This document shows, in pieces, positions 9,590 through 18,325 of a stretch of DNA of 64,000 nt. The notes under the pieces were generated by a model. The model ran no database searches and was not told the DNA's origin. It saw nothing but the letters and a program-made list of their open reading frames with translations. Every line of letters begins with the position of its first letter. Position 1 is the stretch's first letter. This DNA comes from Bradyrhizobium sp. AZCC 2176 (GTDB lineage Bacteria; Pseudomonadota; Alphaproteobacteria; Rhizobiales; Xanthobacteraceae), in NCBI RefSeq assembly GCF_036924645.1, contig NZ_JAZHRX010000001.1:2418001-2482000 (forward strand). The letters run 5' to 3'. The translations under genes and the position numbers were made by a program.

Positions 9590-10081
9590 TCACGCCTGCG
9601 GCCGCGACTGCGACGGCAATGGTGGCGGTGGCCGCAACGGCGGCCTTGGTTCGCGCCAGGCGCCGGCGGATCGGCCCGCGATCATCCAGTAGATCAGGCC
9701 GGCCACAATGCCCGCGCCGGTCAAGATTTCGAGGTGGCGGCGCACGATGCCGTCGAATTTCAGCGTCTCCGGGTCGAACGGAATGAGCCCGAGATAGCAG
9801 GCCGCCCCGACGATCGCGCCGCCGATCGCATAGGCAAGCACGCTGCGGATATAGAAGGCTTCGGTGATGAGCACCACGACCAGCGCCGGCAGCAACGCAA
9901 AGCCGGAGAGAAAGACGAAGCCGAAGCCGAGCACGACATTGATCGCGCTCTGATCGATCGGCGCGCCACCGAGATCGCTGATCTCGGGATACAGCACCGC
10001 GCCGACCACGATCATCCCCGCCACAAAGCAGGCAGCGAGGAACGCAAACAGGATGACGAAGATGCGTCCGATCAGCGCCAT
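9590..10081 (-). CDS. Four-helix inner-membrane protein of unknown function
   Basis: 163 residues with four hydrophobic segments (about 5-28, 47-70, 77-98 and 117-137) and a basic, proline-rich cytoplasmic tail (PPLRPPPPLPSQSRP). I recognise no catalytic motif or named family. It is flanked by dispersed repeats and is separated from rlmN by 165 bp, so it is probably its own transcription unit. Coding bias and the clean ATG support a real gene. Confidence 0.7.
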   Translation of the reverse strand: MALIGRIFVILFAFLAACFVAGMIVVGAVLYPEISDLGGAPIDQSAINVVLGFGFVFLSGFALLPALVVVLITEAFYIRSVLAYAIGGAIVGAACYLGLIPFDPETLKFDGIVRRHLEILTGAGIVAGLIYWMIAGRSAGAWREPRPPLRPPPPLPSQSRPQA

Positions 10082-10126
10082 CGGGTGATACCGTCATTGA
10101 GCGCAAACGGCACCTTTATCTCTACC

Positions 10127-10224
10127 GTCATGCCCGGGCATCCATTTTGCTGCGACGGAGCAAAGACGTGGATGGCCGGGTCATCTGCACGAAGATGCGC
10201 TTCGCGCTTTAGCCCCGCGATGAC
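10127..10224. repeat. Dispersed palindromic repeat
   Basis: Starts GTCATGCCCGGGCATCCA and ends with GATGAC; internal arms ATCCA/TGGAT and GCCCGGG/CCGGGTC. Same style as the elements at 24380 and 56471. Confidence 0.65.
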
Positions 10225-10246
10225 AAGCTCTGGTGCTCTCGTCATC

Positions 10247-11446
10247 TCAATCCGTCATCGCCATGGCGCGCAGTGCCTGGCGCTCGCGCGCGGACAGTTT
10301 TTCGGTCTCCGACTTCAACTGGCCGCAGGCGGCAAGAATGTCGCGGCCGCGCGGGGTGCGGACCGGCGAGGAGTAGCCGGCGTTGAAGATGTATTCGGAG
10401 AATTTTTCGATCTGCTCCCAGTCCGAGCACTCGTACTTTGTGCCCGGCCACGGGTTGAACGGGATCAAATTGATTTTCGCCGGAATACCCTTGAGCAGCT
10501 TCACCAGCAGTTTGGCATCATCCATGGAATCGTTGACGCCCTTGAGCATCACATATTCGAAGGTGATGCGCCGCGCGTTCGACGAGCCCGGATAGTCGCG
10601 GCAGGCCTGCAGCAATTCCGCGATCGGATATTTGCGGTTCAGCGGCACCAGCTCGTTGCGCAGTTCGTCCCGCACGGCATGCAGCGAGATCGCCAGCATG
10701 ACGCCGATTTCGTCGCCGGTGCGGATGATGTTCGGCACCACGCCCGAGGTCGACAGCGTGATGCGCCTGCGGGAAATGCCGATGCCTTCATTGTCGGCAA
10801 CGATCAGCAAGGCATCGCGCACCGCGTCGAAATTATACAGCGGCTCGCCCATGCCCATCATCACCACATTGGTGACGAGGCGGCTGCCGGTCGGCGTCTC
10901 GCGATCGGCCCAGTCGTTGAGGCGGTCGCGCGCCACCATGATCTGGCCGACGATTTCGCCGGCCGTGAGATTGCGTACCAGCCGCTGCGTGCCGGTGTGG
11001 CAGAACGAGCAATTCAGCGTGCAGCCGACCTGCGAGGAAACGCAGAGCGTGCCGCGATCGGTTTCGGGAATGTAGACGCACTCGACCTCATGCGCCTTCT
11101 GAAATGCATCACCGCTCGGCAGGCGCAACAGCCATTTGCGGGTCCCGTCGCTGGAAATCTGCTCGGCCACCACTTCGGGGCGATCGACGGTAAAATGCTG
11201 CTCGAGCTCTGCGCGCATGTCCTTCGAGATGCTGGTCATCTCGTCGAACGCCTTGGCGCCGCGGACATACATCCAGTGCCAGAGCTGCTGTGTGCGCATC
11301 TTGCGCTGCGCGGGCGCAACGCCGATCTCGCCCAGCCGGTCGGCGATCTCGGCGCGCGACAGGCCGATCAGCGAGGGCTTTGCCGGCGGCACAAAGGTTT
11401 CAAGCGGAACCTTTTCGAGAGGCGCCAGGGAAGATGAAAGCGACAT
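10247..11446 (-). CDS. rlmN: Dual-specificity RNA methyltransferase RlmN
   Basis: 399 residues from the ATG at 11446 (a TTG lies one codon upstream). A radical SAM enzyme that methylates C2 of A2503 in 23S rRNA and A37 in some tRNAs. The 4Fe-4S motif CTLNCSFC is at residues about 142-149 and the methyl-carrier cysteine is probably C374 in [21 protein letters not shown] and [19 protein letters not shown] are typical family segments. The N-terminal extension of about 25 residues is usual in alphaproteobacteria. Single gene; the ribosome binding site is weak. Confidence 0.96.
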   Translation of the reverse strand: MSLSSSLAPLEKVPLETFVPPAKPSLIGLSRAEIADRLGEIGVAPAQRKMRTQQLWHWMYVRGAKAFDEMTSISKDMRAELEQHFTVDRPEVVAEQISSDGTRKWLLRLPSGDAFQKAHEVECVYIPETDRGTLCVSSQVGCTLNCSFCHTGTQRLVRNLTAGEIVGQIMVARDRLNDWADRETPTGSRLVTNVVMMGMGEPLYNFDAVRDALLIVADNEGIGISRRRITLSTSGVVPNIIRTGDEIGVMLAISLHAVRDELRNELVPLNRKYPIAELLQACRDYPGSSNARRITFEYVMLKGVNDSMDDAKLLVKLLKGIPAKINLIPFNPWPGTKYECSDWEQIEKFSEYIFNAGYSSPVRTPRGRDILAACGQLKSETEKLSARERQALRAMAMTD

Positions 11447-11484
11447 CAAAATTCACACGAGACGGTTGAAGCGGATGCATAAAA

Positions 11485-11597
11485 GTGGGCAAAGCGACCT
11501 GCCCGCCGTAGCTCAGCGAGCGAAGGCGGAAGCAGCGTGCCCACCATAAACGCCAATGGTGGGCACGGCACGACGCGCCTTTTCCCACCCTACGAAG
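11485..11597. repeat. GTGGGCA-type dispersed repeat
   Basis: Contains the arms GCCCACCA and TGGTGGGC around ATAAACGCCAA (11539-11566) plus GTGGGCAAAGCG at one end and CCCACCCTACG at the other. It lies in the gap between rlmN and the IalB gene; nothing else was recognised there. Confidence 0.5.
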
Positions 11598-11655
11598 ACA
11601 CTCAAATAGGCGTTCCAGGGCCCGTAAACAACGTCATTCTGGGCTTAAAAGCGGC

Positions 11656-12318
11656 TTAGCGCTTGCAGTCCTGCGCCAGCCGGTCGAGCGCCTGGGACAG
11701 TCCCTTCAGCGAGAACACGTCCGTGGTCTCGGTGCCTTTGGCCGAAACGCCCTTGACGGTGACTTCAGCGGATTTGCGCATGGCGCTGACCATCTGCTCT
11801 TCCTCCGCGGCGTTCTTGATCCAGAGCCCGTCGCCCTGGGTATACATCGCATAGGACGAGCCGCCGACCTCGAGAAAGGATTCCGAACCCGGCTTCAGCG
11901 CGTAGCCGATCATGATCGAAACCTCGTTGACGACTTTCTCTGCCGGACGCGACGAGACGAAAGCGTAGGCTGGATCGCGCGGACGATTCGGCGGATTGGT
12001 TTTGGATGACGATGGCTTTGCCAACGCGAAGCAAACCTTCCTGCCGTTTGGCGTCGCCGTGTAGGCGCCCCAAGTGCCGTACTGACCAATCAAGGTAGGT
12101 TCCGCACCGCCGGCAGCGGCGGTCGCCGCCGGTTCCGGCTTAGCAGGCTTGGCCGCCGTCGGCTTTGCCGCCGGTGCTGGCGCAGGCGCAGGCTTGGCCG
12201 CTTCCTTTGCCGAATCCCTGGCACCCTTCGAAGCAGTGCCCTGTGCTTGCGCGAGGGATGTCGCCTCACACAACGCCGCAATCGCAACCAGAAATGTCAG
12301 TATTCGCAACACGGACAA
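11656..12318 (-). CDS. Invasion-associated locus B (IalB) family protein
   Basis: 220 residues from a TTG start, chosen because GAGGGA sits five bases upstream; a GTG at 12312 is the alternative. A signal peptide (LRILTFLVAIAALCEATSLAQAQ) is followed by an Ala/Pro/Lys-rich linker (about 28-70) and the IalB domain (about 75-218). The domain begins GQYGTWGAYTATPNGRKVCF and contains SIMIGYALKPGS and a C-terminal Cys (AQDC). IalB proteins are periplasmic or outer-membrane associated; Bartonella IalB aids erythrocyte invasion. Its role in soil bacteria is unknown. The promoter was not recognised. Confidence 0.82.
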   Translation of the reverse strand: MSVLRILTFLVAIAALCEATSLAQAQGTASKGARDSAKEAAKPAPAPAPAAKPTAAKPAKPEPAATAAAGGAEPTLIGQYGTWGAYTATPNGRKVCFALAKPSSSKTNPPNRPRDPAYAFVSSRPAEKVVNEVSIMIGYALKPGSESFLEVGGSSYAMYTQGDGLWIKNAAEEEQMVSAMRKSAEVTVKGVSAKGTETTDVFSLKGLSQALDRLAQDCKR

Positions 12319-12511
12319 CTGGTTCCCTCATCATTGTGACTGGAAGATGGCCCGAGGACGCATCGCGCCGCCGGGGATGGATAGCCGGGAAATGCTTTTT
12401 TGGGAAGGCAGTTGCGGTGTTGCTCACGCCGTGGCGACGCTTCGTCCCAAGATCCTTTGACTGTGCCTTTGGGGGAATCAAAAACGCGAGCCTGGGTTTC
12501 AGCTCTTGGTT

Positions 12512-13351
12512 TCAGCCCTTGGAGCGGCGCTCGCGCTGCTTTTGCCACTGCGCATCGGTCCATTGCAACAAATCCTCGGCGCCGGAACTGCGCAAATGGG
12601 CGCCGCCATCCTGCACCACCATCTCGCCATTGATGTAACCGGCCCGGTCCGAAATCAGAAAGCTCGCCAAGTCAGCAAGTTCGCCATGCTCGCCGGCGCG
12701 GCCGAGCGGATTGCGTTGCGCCCAGCTTTCATCGCGGCCCTCGGGGCGGAGCTGACCCGAAGCGCCAGGCGTCGGAAACGCGCCGGGCGCGATCGCGACC
12801 GTGCGCACACCCTTGGGTCCCCATTCCACCGCAAGGCTTCGGGTCATCGCGAGCACGGCGGATTTCGCCATCGCCGAGGGCACCGTGAAGGCGCGGCCGG
12901 TGATCGTTGAGGTCGAAAGGATGCTCAGCACTACGCCGCCGTGCTTGCCGTCGATCCAGCGCCTTCCCGCAGCGAGCGTGCAATACATCGCGCCGTGCAG
13001 CGTCGGCGCCAGGATCGCATCCGCCGCCCGCGGCGACAGATGCTCGGTCTGCGCGATGAAGGTCGCGGCGGCATTGTTAACCAGCACGTCGATGGGCGCC
13101 TCGCGCCATATCTCTTCCATCATGGCATCGACCGCCGCACTGTCGCGGATATCGCAACTGATCACGCCGACCTTGCCGCCGAATTCGCTGCGCATCCGCG
13201 CGGCCGTCGCCTCCAGCAATTCGAGCCGGCGGCCGCAAATGATCAACTCGGCGCCGAGCTCGACGAAGCGGCGTCCCATCGCAGCCCCGAGCCCCGAACC
13301 GCCACCGGTGACCAATATCCGCTTTCCCGCCAGCAAGCCCTTTTCAAACAT
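12512..13351 (-). CDS. SDR oxidoreductase resembling 2,4-dienoyl-CoA reductase
   Basis: 279 residues from the ATG at 13351, preceded by GAGGGG; the longer frame to 13423 lacks such a site. The Rossmann motif TGGGSGLG (about 15-22) and NNAA (about 92-95) are clear. The serine region is SILSTSTITG (143-152), but where classical SDRs have Tyr-x3-Lys this protein has Ser159-x3-Lys163 (SAMAK). Loss of that tyrosine is known in 2,4-dienoyl-CoA reductases, which use a different acid to reduce unsaturated fatty acyl-CoAs in beta-oxidation. DECR activity is therefore the best guess. It is divergent from the quinone oxidoreductase gene, sharing a 114-bp control region. Confidence 0.8.
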   Translation of the reverse strand: MFEKGLLAGKRILVTGGGSGLGAAMGRRFVELGAELIICGRRLELLEATAARMRSEFGGKVGVISCDIRDSAAVDAMMEEIWREAPIDVLVNNAAATFIAQTEHLSPRAADAILAPTLHGAMYCTLAAGRRWIDGKHGGVVLSILSTSTITGRAFTVPSAMAKSAVLAMTRSLAVEWGPKGVRTVAIAPGAFPTPGASGQLRPEGRDESWAQRNPLGRAGEHGELADLASFLISDRAGYINGEMVVQDGGAHLRSSGAEDLLQWTDAQWQKQRERRSKG

Positions 13352-13465
13352 CGTTTGAATCCCCTCGACTACCATGAGGCCATGCATCCGAATCGGATTG
13401 TAGCCTGGCTTCAAATCCGGCATGAAGTTGCCAGTCTTCTTGCCGGTCCGAAATCAGGTGCGCCA

Positions 13466-14440
13466 ATGAAAGCCATTCTCTGCTCGCAATATTGCCAACC
13501 CGACGACCTCGTGCTGGCCGACGTCCCCGATCCGGTGGCCGAACCGGGACAGGCCGTGATTGCGATCAAGGCCGCGGCACTGAATTTCTTCGACATCCTG
13601 ATGATCCAGGGCAAGTACCAGATCAAGCCGCCATTCCCGTTTTCGCCGGCCGCCGAGGTTGCCGGCGTGATCGAAAGCGTCGGTGCCGGCGTCACCGACC
13701 TGAAGGTCGGCGACCGCGTGGTCGCGTCCTGCGGCCACAACGGCGCACGCGAAAAGATCGCACTGCCCGCAACCTCCATCGTGAAAATTCCCGACAATCT
13801 GGATTTCGATCGCGCCGCAGGCATCATCATCATCTACGGCACGGCGCTGCACGCGCTGGAAGACCGCGCCAGCCCAAAGCCCGGTGAGACGCTTGCGGTG
13901 CTGGGCGCGGCCGGCGGCACCGGCCTTGCGGCCTGCGAACTCGGCAAGCTGATGGGGTTGAAGGTGATTGCCTGCGCGTCATCGGATGAGAAGCTCGAAT
14001 TTGCCAAGGCGCATGGCGCCGAGCTTACGCTGAACTACAGCAAGGAAGACCTGAAAGAGGGCTTGCGCCGGCTCACCGGCGGCAAGGGCGTCGACATCAT
14101 CTTCGATCCGGTCGGCGGCACTTACGCCGAAGCCGCATTGCGCTCGATCGCCTGGGAAGGCCGCTTCCTGGTGATCGGCTTTGCCGCTGGCGACATTCCG
14201 AAGATGCCGCTCAACCTCGCACTGCTCAAGGGCTGCGATATCCGCGGCGTGTTCTGGGGCGCATGGACCAGGGTCAACCCGGAGAAGAACCGCGCCAACC
14301 TGGAAAAGCTCGTGAAGTGGACCGCGGAAGGCAAGATCTCCTCGCACGTCGATCGCACTTTTCCGCTGGCGCAAACCGCCGAAGCGCTGAAGGTGCTCGC
14401 CGGCCGTAAGGCGATGGGCAAGGTGATCCTGCATCCCTGA
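13466..14440 (+). CDS. NADPH:quinone oxidoreductase family (zinc-free MDR)
   Basis: 324 residues from the ATG at 13466. It has the GroES-like N-terminal half (ALNFFDILMIQGKYQ, FSPAAEVAGVIESVG) and a Rossmann half with LGAAGGTGLAACELGKLMG near residue 145. The zinc ligands of alcohol dehydrogenases are absent. C-terminal HVDRTFPLAQTAEALKVL and GKVILHP are typical of this family. Such enzymes reduce quinones or enoyl-thioesters with NADPH in the cytoplasm. With the divergent DECR-like SDR next door, a role in fatty acyl or enone metabolism is plausible but not proven. Confidence 0.9.
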   Translation: MKAILCSQYCQPDDLVLADVPDPVAEPGQAVIAIKAAALNFFDILMIQGKYQIKPPFPFSPAAEVAGVIESVGAGVTDLKVGDRVVASCGHNGAREKIALPATSIVKIPDNLDFDRAAGIIIIYGTALHALEDRASPKPGETLAVLGAAGGTGLAACELGKLMGLKVIACASSDEKLEFAKAHGAELTLNYSKEDLKEGLRRLTGGKGVDIIFDPVGGTYAEAALRSIAWEGRFLVIGFAAGDIPKMPLNLALLKGCDIRGVFWGAWTRVNPEKNRANLEKLVKWTAEGKISSHVDRTFPLAQTAEALKVLAGRKAMGKVILHP

Positions 14441-14794
14441 GAGGAGATGCCGGATCATCCGTTGAATGGTTGAATTTTCGGCCGCTTGAGGATGCGCAAA
14501 CGGTCCGCGCGATGCGCGGGGCTGGAGAACATGTGTCGCTATGTAACGCATGCCTCAATGTCATTTCACCGAAATAGTTTCCCGGTAACAATGCGTGTTC
14601 TCAAACCCCTCGATGCCGCTTCTTTGCCTCAATCATACCAAAATATCTCCCCATTCGCACCGCTCAGCGCCGTTTTTTGAACCCATTCCGTGTGCGATTT
14701 TAACCATCAGTAAAGGGTCTCCTGTACGCGAACAAGAGCAAGAAGTAGGTGCAGGGAACGCCCGTCGTTGCGTTCAGTAGTGGGGAGCATCACC
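14441..14794 (+). other. 354-bp intergenic region, AT-richer, probable promoter region
   Basis: No coding frame with a believable start. It is less GC-rich than its surroundings, especially 14580-14720, as expected of a promoter region for the gene at 14795. I see no clear consensus -35/-10 pair and no terminator with a T-run. Confidence 0.4.
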
Positions 14795-15895
14795 ATGGCG
14801 GAGAATACCAGGCTGCCAACTCAGCCAAGAGATCCGTTTGACAGATTCGACGAAGCCATCAGCGACCCTCGGTTGTATGAAGCTGATCAGCCTCGATACG
14901 AGCAGCTACGATATGAGCCGCAGCCGCAGCCGCGATATGAGCAGCCCGAATACGAGCACCCCTTTGCGCTGTCGTTTGACCGGAGGGACGCGTCGTTTGA
15001 GCGGACGGATGTGCTGCCGGAGGAGTTGCCGCCACACGAGCCGGTGCCGCTTTTCCTCTCCAACTACGAGGAGGAATCTCATCAGCAGCTTTCCGAATAT
15101 GCTTTCGCAAGCGGCAACCGAAGGTTCGGCAGCGGCGGGCTGAAGAAAGCGCGCGCGGGACGCATCGTAACCGGCGTCGTGGTGGTGTCGGCGATAGCTG
15201 CCGTGCTTGCGCTGTTTTCCATCGACTCGACGCGGGCGGTCATCTTCAACGCCTCGCTTGGTGGCGGTGGTGGCGGCAGTGCGCCGCCGCCGGCTGAGCT
15301 CGCCGCGGCCGTGCCGGAGCCTGCGCAGCCGCAGCGCATTGCCGCGCCGCCGCTGGCCGCCGAACCGTCCGGCGCTGAGGTTACAGCCGCGCGCCGCGCG
15401 CCGCCAAACGCGCTGGCATCGGCATCGCCGACGCGCGACGAAATTGCCGCCGCCTATCAGAGCGCGCTCAAGGGCAAGGTCGGAGCGCCCGAGCCGGTGG
15501 CGCGCGAAGCTGCCCGGGAGGTCGCCGCGGTAACTCCAGCGGCACCGGTGGTCGCGGTCGCTCCGGCGGTACGTGAGCCCATTCCGGTGACGCGCGAGGC
15601 GGTTCCGGCAAGACGCATCGATCCGGACGAGCTCGCGGCGCTGCTGAAGCGGGCGAAGAGCCTGCTTGCGATCGGCGACATCACGTCCGCCCGCCTGCTG
15701 CTCGAACGGGCCGCGGACGCGCAAGAAGCGGAAGCGGCGCTGATGCTGGCGGGAACATATGATCCGCTGGTGCTGGGCAGCCAGGATTTGCGGAGCGTCA
15801 CACCAGATCCGGCGGCGGCGCGGGTTTGGTATCAGAAGGCCGCGCAACTCGGTTCAGCCGACGCGAAACGACGTCTCGGCCAGTTGCAGGACTAA
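14795..15895 (+). CDS. Single-pass membrane protein with C-terminal Sel1/TPR-like helices
   Basis: 366 residues from the ATG at 14795, preceded by GGGGAG. The N-terminal 120 residues are acidic and polar (repeated YEQ/YEP motifs) and presumably cytoplasmic. One membrane segment (IVTGVVVVSAIAAVLALF) lies near residue 130. Beyond it are a glycine run and an Ala/Pro-rich linker. The C-terminal 100 residues form helical pairs (LAIGDITSARLLLERAAD, AARVWYQKAAQLGSADAKRRLGQL) like Sel1 or TPR repeats. It would display a protein-binding repeat in the periplasm. No enzyme motif; function unknown. The TAXI gene starts 30 bases downstream. Confidence 0.72.
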   Translation: MAENTRLPTQPRDPFDRFDEAISDPRLYEADQPRYEQLRYEPQPQPRYEQPEYEHPFALSFDRRDASFERTDVLPEELPPHEPVPLFLSNYEEESHQQLSEYAFASGNRRFGSGGLKKARAGRIVTGVVVVSAIAAVLALFSIDSTRAVIFNASLGGGGGGSAPPPAELAAAVPEPAQPQRIAAPPLAAEPSGAEVTAARRAPPNALASASPTRDEIAAAYQSALKGKVGAPEPVAREAAREVAAVTPAAPVVAVAPAVREPIPVTREAVPARRIDPDELAALLKRAKSLLAIGDITSARLLLERAADAQEAEAALMLAGTYDPLVLGSQDLRSVTPDPAAARVWYQKAAQLGSADAKRRLGQLQD

Positions 15896-15925
15896 TAATT
15901 ACTCTAGATCAGCGCAGAGGTATTT

Positions 15926-17101
15926 ATGCGACATTTGTTCGGAATGGCATTGCTTGCCATGACAATGGTTTGCGGCTCGACGGTTCGGGCCGCCGAGACC
16001 GAATACGATCCGGCCAAGGTCAGCGACAGTCTGAAAGCGATTTTTCAATTCGGTTCGGTCGCCACCAAGCAGGCGCTGAACCAGAACACGGTCACGCTGA
16101 TCTCGGGAACGATCGGCGGCACCTATGTGCAGTTCGGTGCCGATCTGGCTTCCGTGCTCGACGACGGAAACAAGTTGCGCGTACTTCCGATCGTCGGGCG
16201 CGGCTCTGTGCAGAGCGTGGCCGACATCCTGTTCCTGCAGGGCGTCGACCTCGGCATCGTGCGGGCCGATACGCTGGACTATCTCGAGAAAAAGGGCTTC
16301 GCGAAGGACATCAAGAAGCAGTTCACCTATGTGACCAAGCTCTACAACGAAGAGATGTACGTCCTCTCATCGAAATCGGTCACCAATATGAGCCAGCTGA
16401 ACGGCAAAAAGGTCAGTGTCGACCTTCCGAACGGCGGCACCTTTGTCACCGCGGCGATCGTGTTCGAACGGCTCGGCATCAAGCCGAACTTCGTCTACAT
16501 CGAACAGCGCATCGCGATGGAGAAAATGAGGGCCGGCGAAATCGACGCGGTGGTGGCCGTCGGCGGCAAGCCGTACAAATCCGTCGCGGCATTCAAGGAC
16601 GACCGCTTCCATCTGGTCCCGGTCGACTATGCGAAGCCACTGCAGACCGACTATTTGCCGGCCACCCTGACCTCCAAGGATTATCCCAACCTGATCGCGG
16701 AAGGCGGGCGCGTCGACACCATCGCAGTGCCGGCGGTGCTGGCCGCCTACAACTGGGCGCCGAACACGGATCGCTATCGCAAGCTCTCGCAGTTCGTGGA
16801 TGCGTTCTTCACGAAGTTTCCGGCGTTCCAGAACCCGCCATTCCATCCGAAATGGAAGGAAGTCTCGCTGTCGGCGCCATTGCCCGATTGGCAGCGCCTG
16901 CCGGTCGCCGAGCAATGGCTCAAGAGCCACAACGTCGAGGCCGTGTCGCGGGCCAGGTTTGATGAATTCCTGAAACAGAGCCCGGCGACCGCGGCAAACG
17001 TCAAGTCGGACGCGGACAAGGAAGCCCTGTTCAAGCAATTCCAGGCCTGGGAGGCTGAGCGAAGCGCGAGGGCGCAGGTTCCCCAGCCGGCGCAGCGCTA
17101 G
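15926..17101 (+). CDS. TAXI family TRAP-type solute-binding protein
   Basis: 391 residues with a signal peptide (LFGMALLAMTMVCGSTVRA). The TAXI fold signature is present: LISGTIGGTYVQFGADLASVL near residue 58, VQSVADILFLQGVDLGIVRADTL, and LNGKKVSVDLPNGGTFVTAAIVFERLGI. TAXI proteins bind small organic acids or amino acids in the periplasm and hand them to a TRAP permease. No fused 4TM/12TM permease gene lies within several kilobases, so it is an orphan here. The C-terminal 100 residues (NPPFHPKWKEV onwards) are longer than in minimal TAXI proteins. Confidence 0.8.
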   Translation: MRHLFGMALLAMTMVCGSTVRAAETEYDPAKVSDSLKAIFQFGSVATKQALNQNTVTLISGTIGGTYVQFGADLASVLDDGNKLRVLPIVGRGSVQSVADILFLQGVDLGIVRADTLDYLEKKGFAKDIKKQFTYVTKLYNEEMYVLSSKSVTNMSQLNGKKVSVDLPNGGTFVTAAIVFERLGIKPNFVYIEQRIAMEKMRAGEIDAVVAVGGKPYKSVAAFKDDRFHLVPVDYAKPLQTDYLPATLTSKDYPNLIAEGGRVDTIAVPAVLAAYNWAPNTDRYRKLSQFVDAFFTKFPAFQNPPFHPKWKEVSLSAPLPDWQRLPVAEQWLKSHNVEAVSRARFDEFLKQSPATAANVKSDADKEALFKQFQAWEAERSARAQVPQPAQR

Positions 17102-17210
17102 AGCGTTTCCAGCGAAGCCTGCCCCGGACTTGGTCCGGGGGCAGGGACCGGTTCGCATAGCAATCAAGTTTACGCAGATTGCGTAGACTTATCTGCGGTA
17201 GAAAACGCGT
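17102..17210. repeat. Family A repeat, left arm of the YkvA inverted pair
   Basis: Starts GAGCGTTTCC, carries an inner hairpin (CCCCGGAC/GTCCGGGG) and from 17148 to 17210 matches the complement of 17664-17726 at 61 of 63 positions. The shared part includes an extra palindrome TACGCA-GAT-TGCGTA (17171-17185) not present in the canonical copy at 8481. It ends one base before the YkvA stop codon. Confidence 0.85.
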
Positions 17211-17211
17211 G

Positions 17212-17598
17212 CTATTCCGTCACTTCAGCGGCGTCGATCCCGCGCTTCAGCGCGGCGCGGGCGGCATCGCGATGCTCCTGCGTGATGTGGCCCGCAACCA
17301 TGCGGATGGCGGTGGCCAGTACGGCGGCATCGTCGGTAAAGCCGAGCAGCGGCAGCATGTCCGGCATGAAATCGAACGGCAGAATGAAATAGGCGACGGC
17401 GCCGAGCAGCGCCGCCTGCACGTGACGCGGCGTCTGTTTGTCGAACGCACAGTAGTAGGCTGCGAGCAGGTCTTCGGCGAAGGGAAGCTGCGCCACCACC
17501 TGCTTGAACTTGATCCAGAAGCGCCGACGCACGCTCTCACGGTCCTGCGCCAGCCGGTCGGCCGGGTCGAAACCTGCGGTGTGATCGGACGATGCCAT
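17212..17598 (-). CDS. YkvA/DUF1232 family membrane protein
   Basis: 128 residues from the ATG at 17598, preceded by GAGGGAG; frames running further upstream enter the flanking repeat and lack a binding site. The DUF1232 core reads GAVAYFILPFDFMPDMLPLLGFTDDAAVLA (about 70-100), a hydrophobic hairpin with the conserved Pro-Asp pattern. Function in the family is unknown; some members are near cell-envelope or stress genes. The gene is tightly enclosed by two inverted 63-bp repeat copies, with the stop codon virtually touching the left one. Confidence 0.85.
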   Translation of the reverse strand: MASSDHTAGFDPADRLAQDRESVRRRFWIKFKQVVAQLPFAEDLLAAYYCAFDKQTPRHVQAALLGAVAYFILPFDFMPDMLPLLGFTDDAAVLATAIRMVAGHITQEHRDAARAALKRGIDAAEVTE

Positions 17599-17663
17599 CG
17601 CGGCGCTCCCTCGAGGACTCCGGCGCGGCAGATCGCCGCGGCTGCCGGACGTCATTCGTTTTG

Positions 17664-17751
17664 ACGCGTCTTCTACCGCAGATAAGTCTACGCAATCTGC
17701 GTAAGCTTGATTGCTATGCGAACCGGCATCCAATTCGCTCGAAAACGCTAC
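17664..17751. repeat. Family A repeat, right arm of the YkvA inverted pair
   Basis: Inverted relative to the copy at 17102; 17664-17726 pairs with 17148-17210 with two mismatches. The outer part (17727-17751) continues as the complement of the canonical GTAGCGTTTTCGAGCGAA arm. Confidence 0.85.
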
Positions 17752-17803
17752 CGAGAACAATTGGGGATGTCCGTTCCGCCGCGCAAGATCGTGGGTGCCG
17801 AAC

Positions 17804-18109
17804 TCAGGTGACGCCCAACTGCTTCGCGATCGCATTCATCGCCTTGGCCAGTTCGATATCGAGCCGGGTCACGCCACCGGCGTCGTGAGTCGCCAGCACC
17901 ACGTCCACGGTCTTGTAGACGTTCTTCCATTCCGGGTGATGGTCGTTCTTTTCCGCCATCAGGGCGGCGCGGGACATGAATCCGAAGGCTTCGTTGAAAT
18001 CCTTGAAGATAAAGGTCCGCGCAATCGCCTCGCGCCCCGGCGTTTGGGACCAGCCGGGAAGTTCCGCCAGCGCCGATTTCCGCGCCTCTGCCGACAGCCG
18101 TTCCGCCAT
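17804..18109 (-). CDS. Pterin-4a-carbinolamine dehydratase family protein
   Basis: 101 residues, the normal length. It shows the family signature [20 protein letters not shown] (about 57-76) followed by [22 protein letters not shown]. The enzyme dehydrates 4a-hydroxytetrahydropterin formed by phenylalanine hydroxylase and so regenerates the cofactor. No hydroxylase gene is nearby, and many bacteria have such proteins without one, so a role as molybdopterin- or pterin-recycling protein is also possible. Confidence 0.93.
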   Translation of the reverse strand: MAERLSAEARKSALAELPGWSQTPGREAIARTFIFKDFNEAFGFMSRAALMAEKNDHHPEWKNVYKTVDVVLATHDAGGVTRLDIELAKAMNAIAKQLGVT

Positions 18110-18325
18110 GATCGCCTCCCGTTCCAGATCGCCTTTACCCTAACACCGAAGGCCGCGTCGGGGATCCCTGCCCAGAATGAGCCGCAACCAGCCTCCAACA
18201 GCGGCCTGGGGACGCCGGTAACCATGACGGAGATGTAACAATGGCTAAGGCGGAAATTTGCTAGGATATCGGTGTAAGCGCGTCGGCAGCATGAAATTGC
18301 ACCTCGAACGATCATCCAGGGATTG

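Noticed and set aside
9446..11437. 663-codon open frame on the plus strand
   Set aside because: Runs opposite rlmN and through a dispersed repeat; no recognisable domain.
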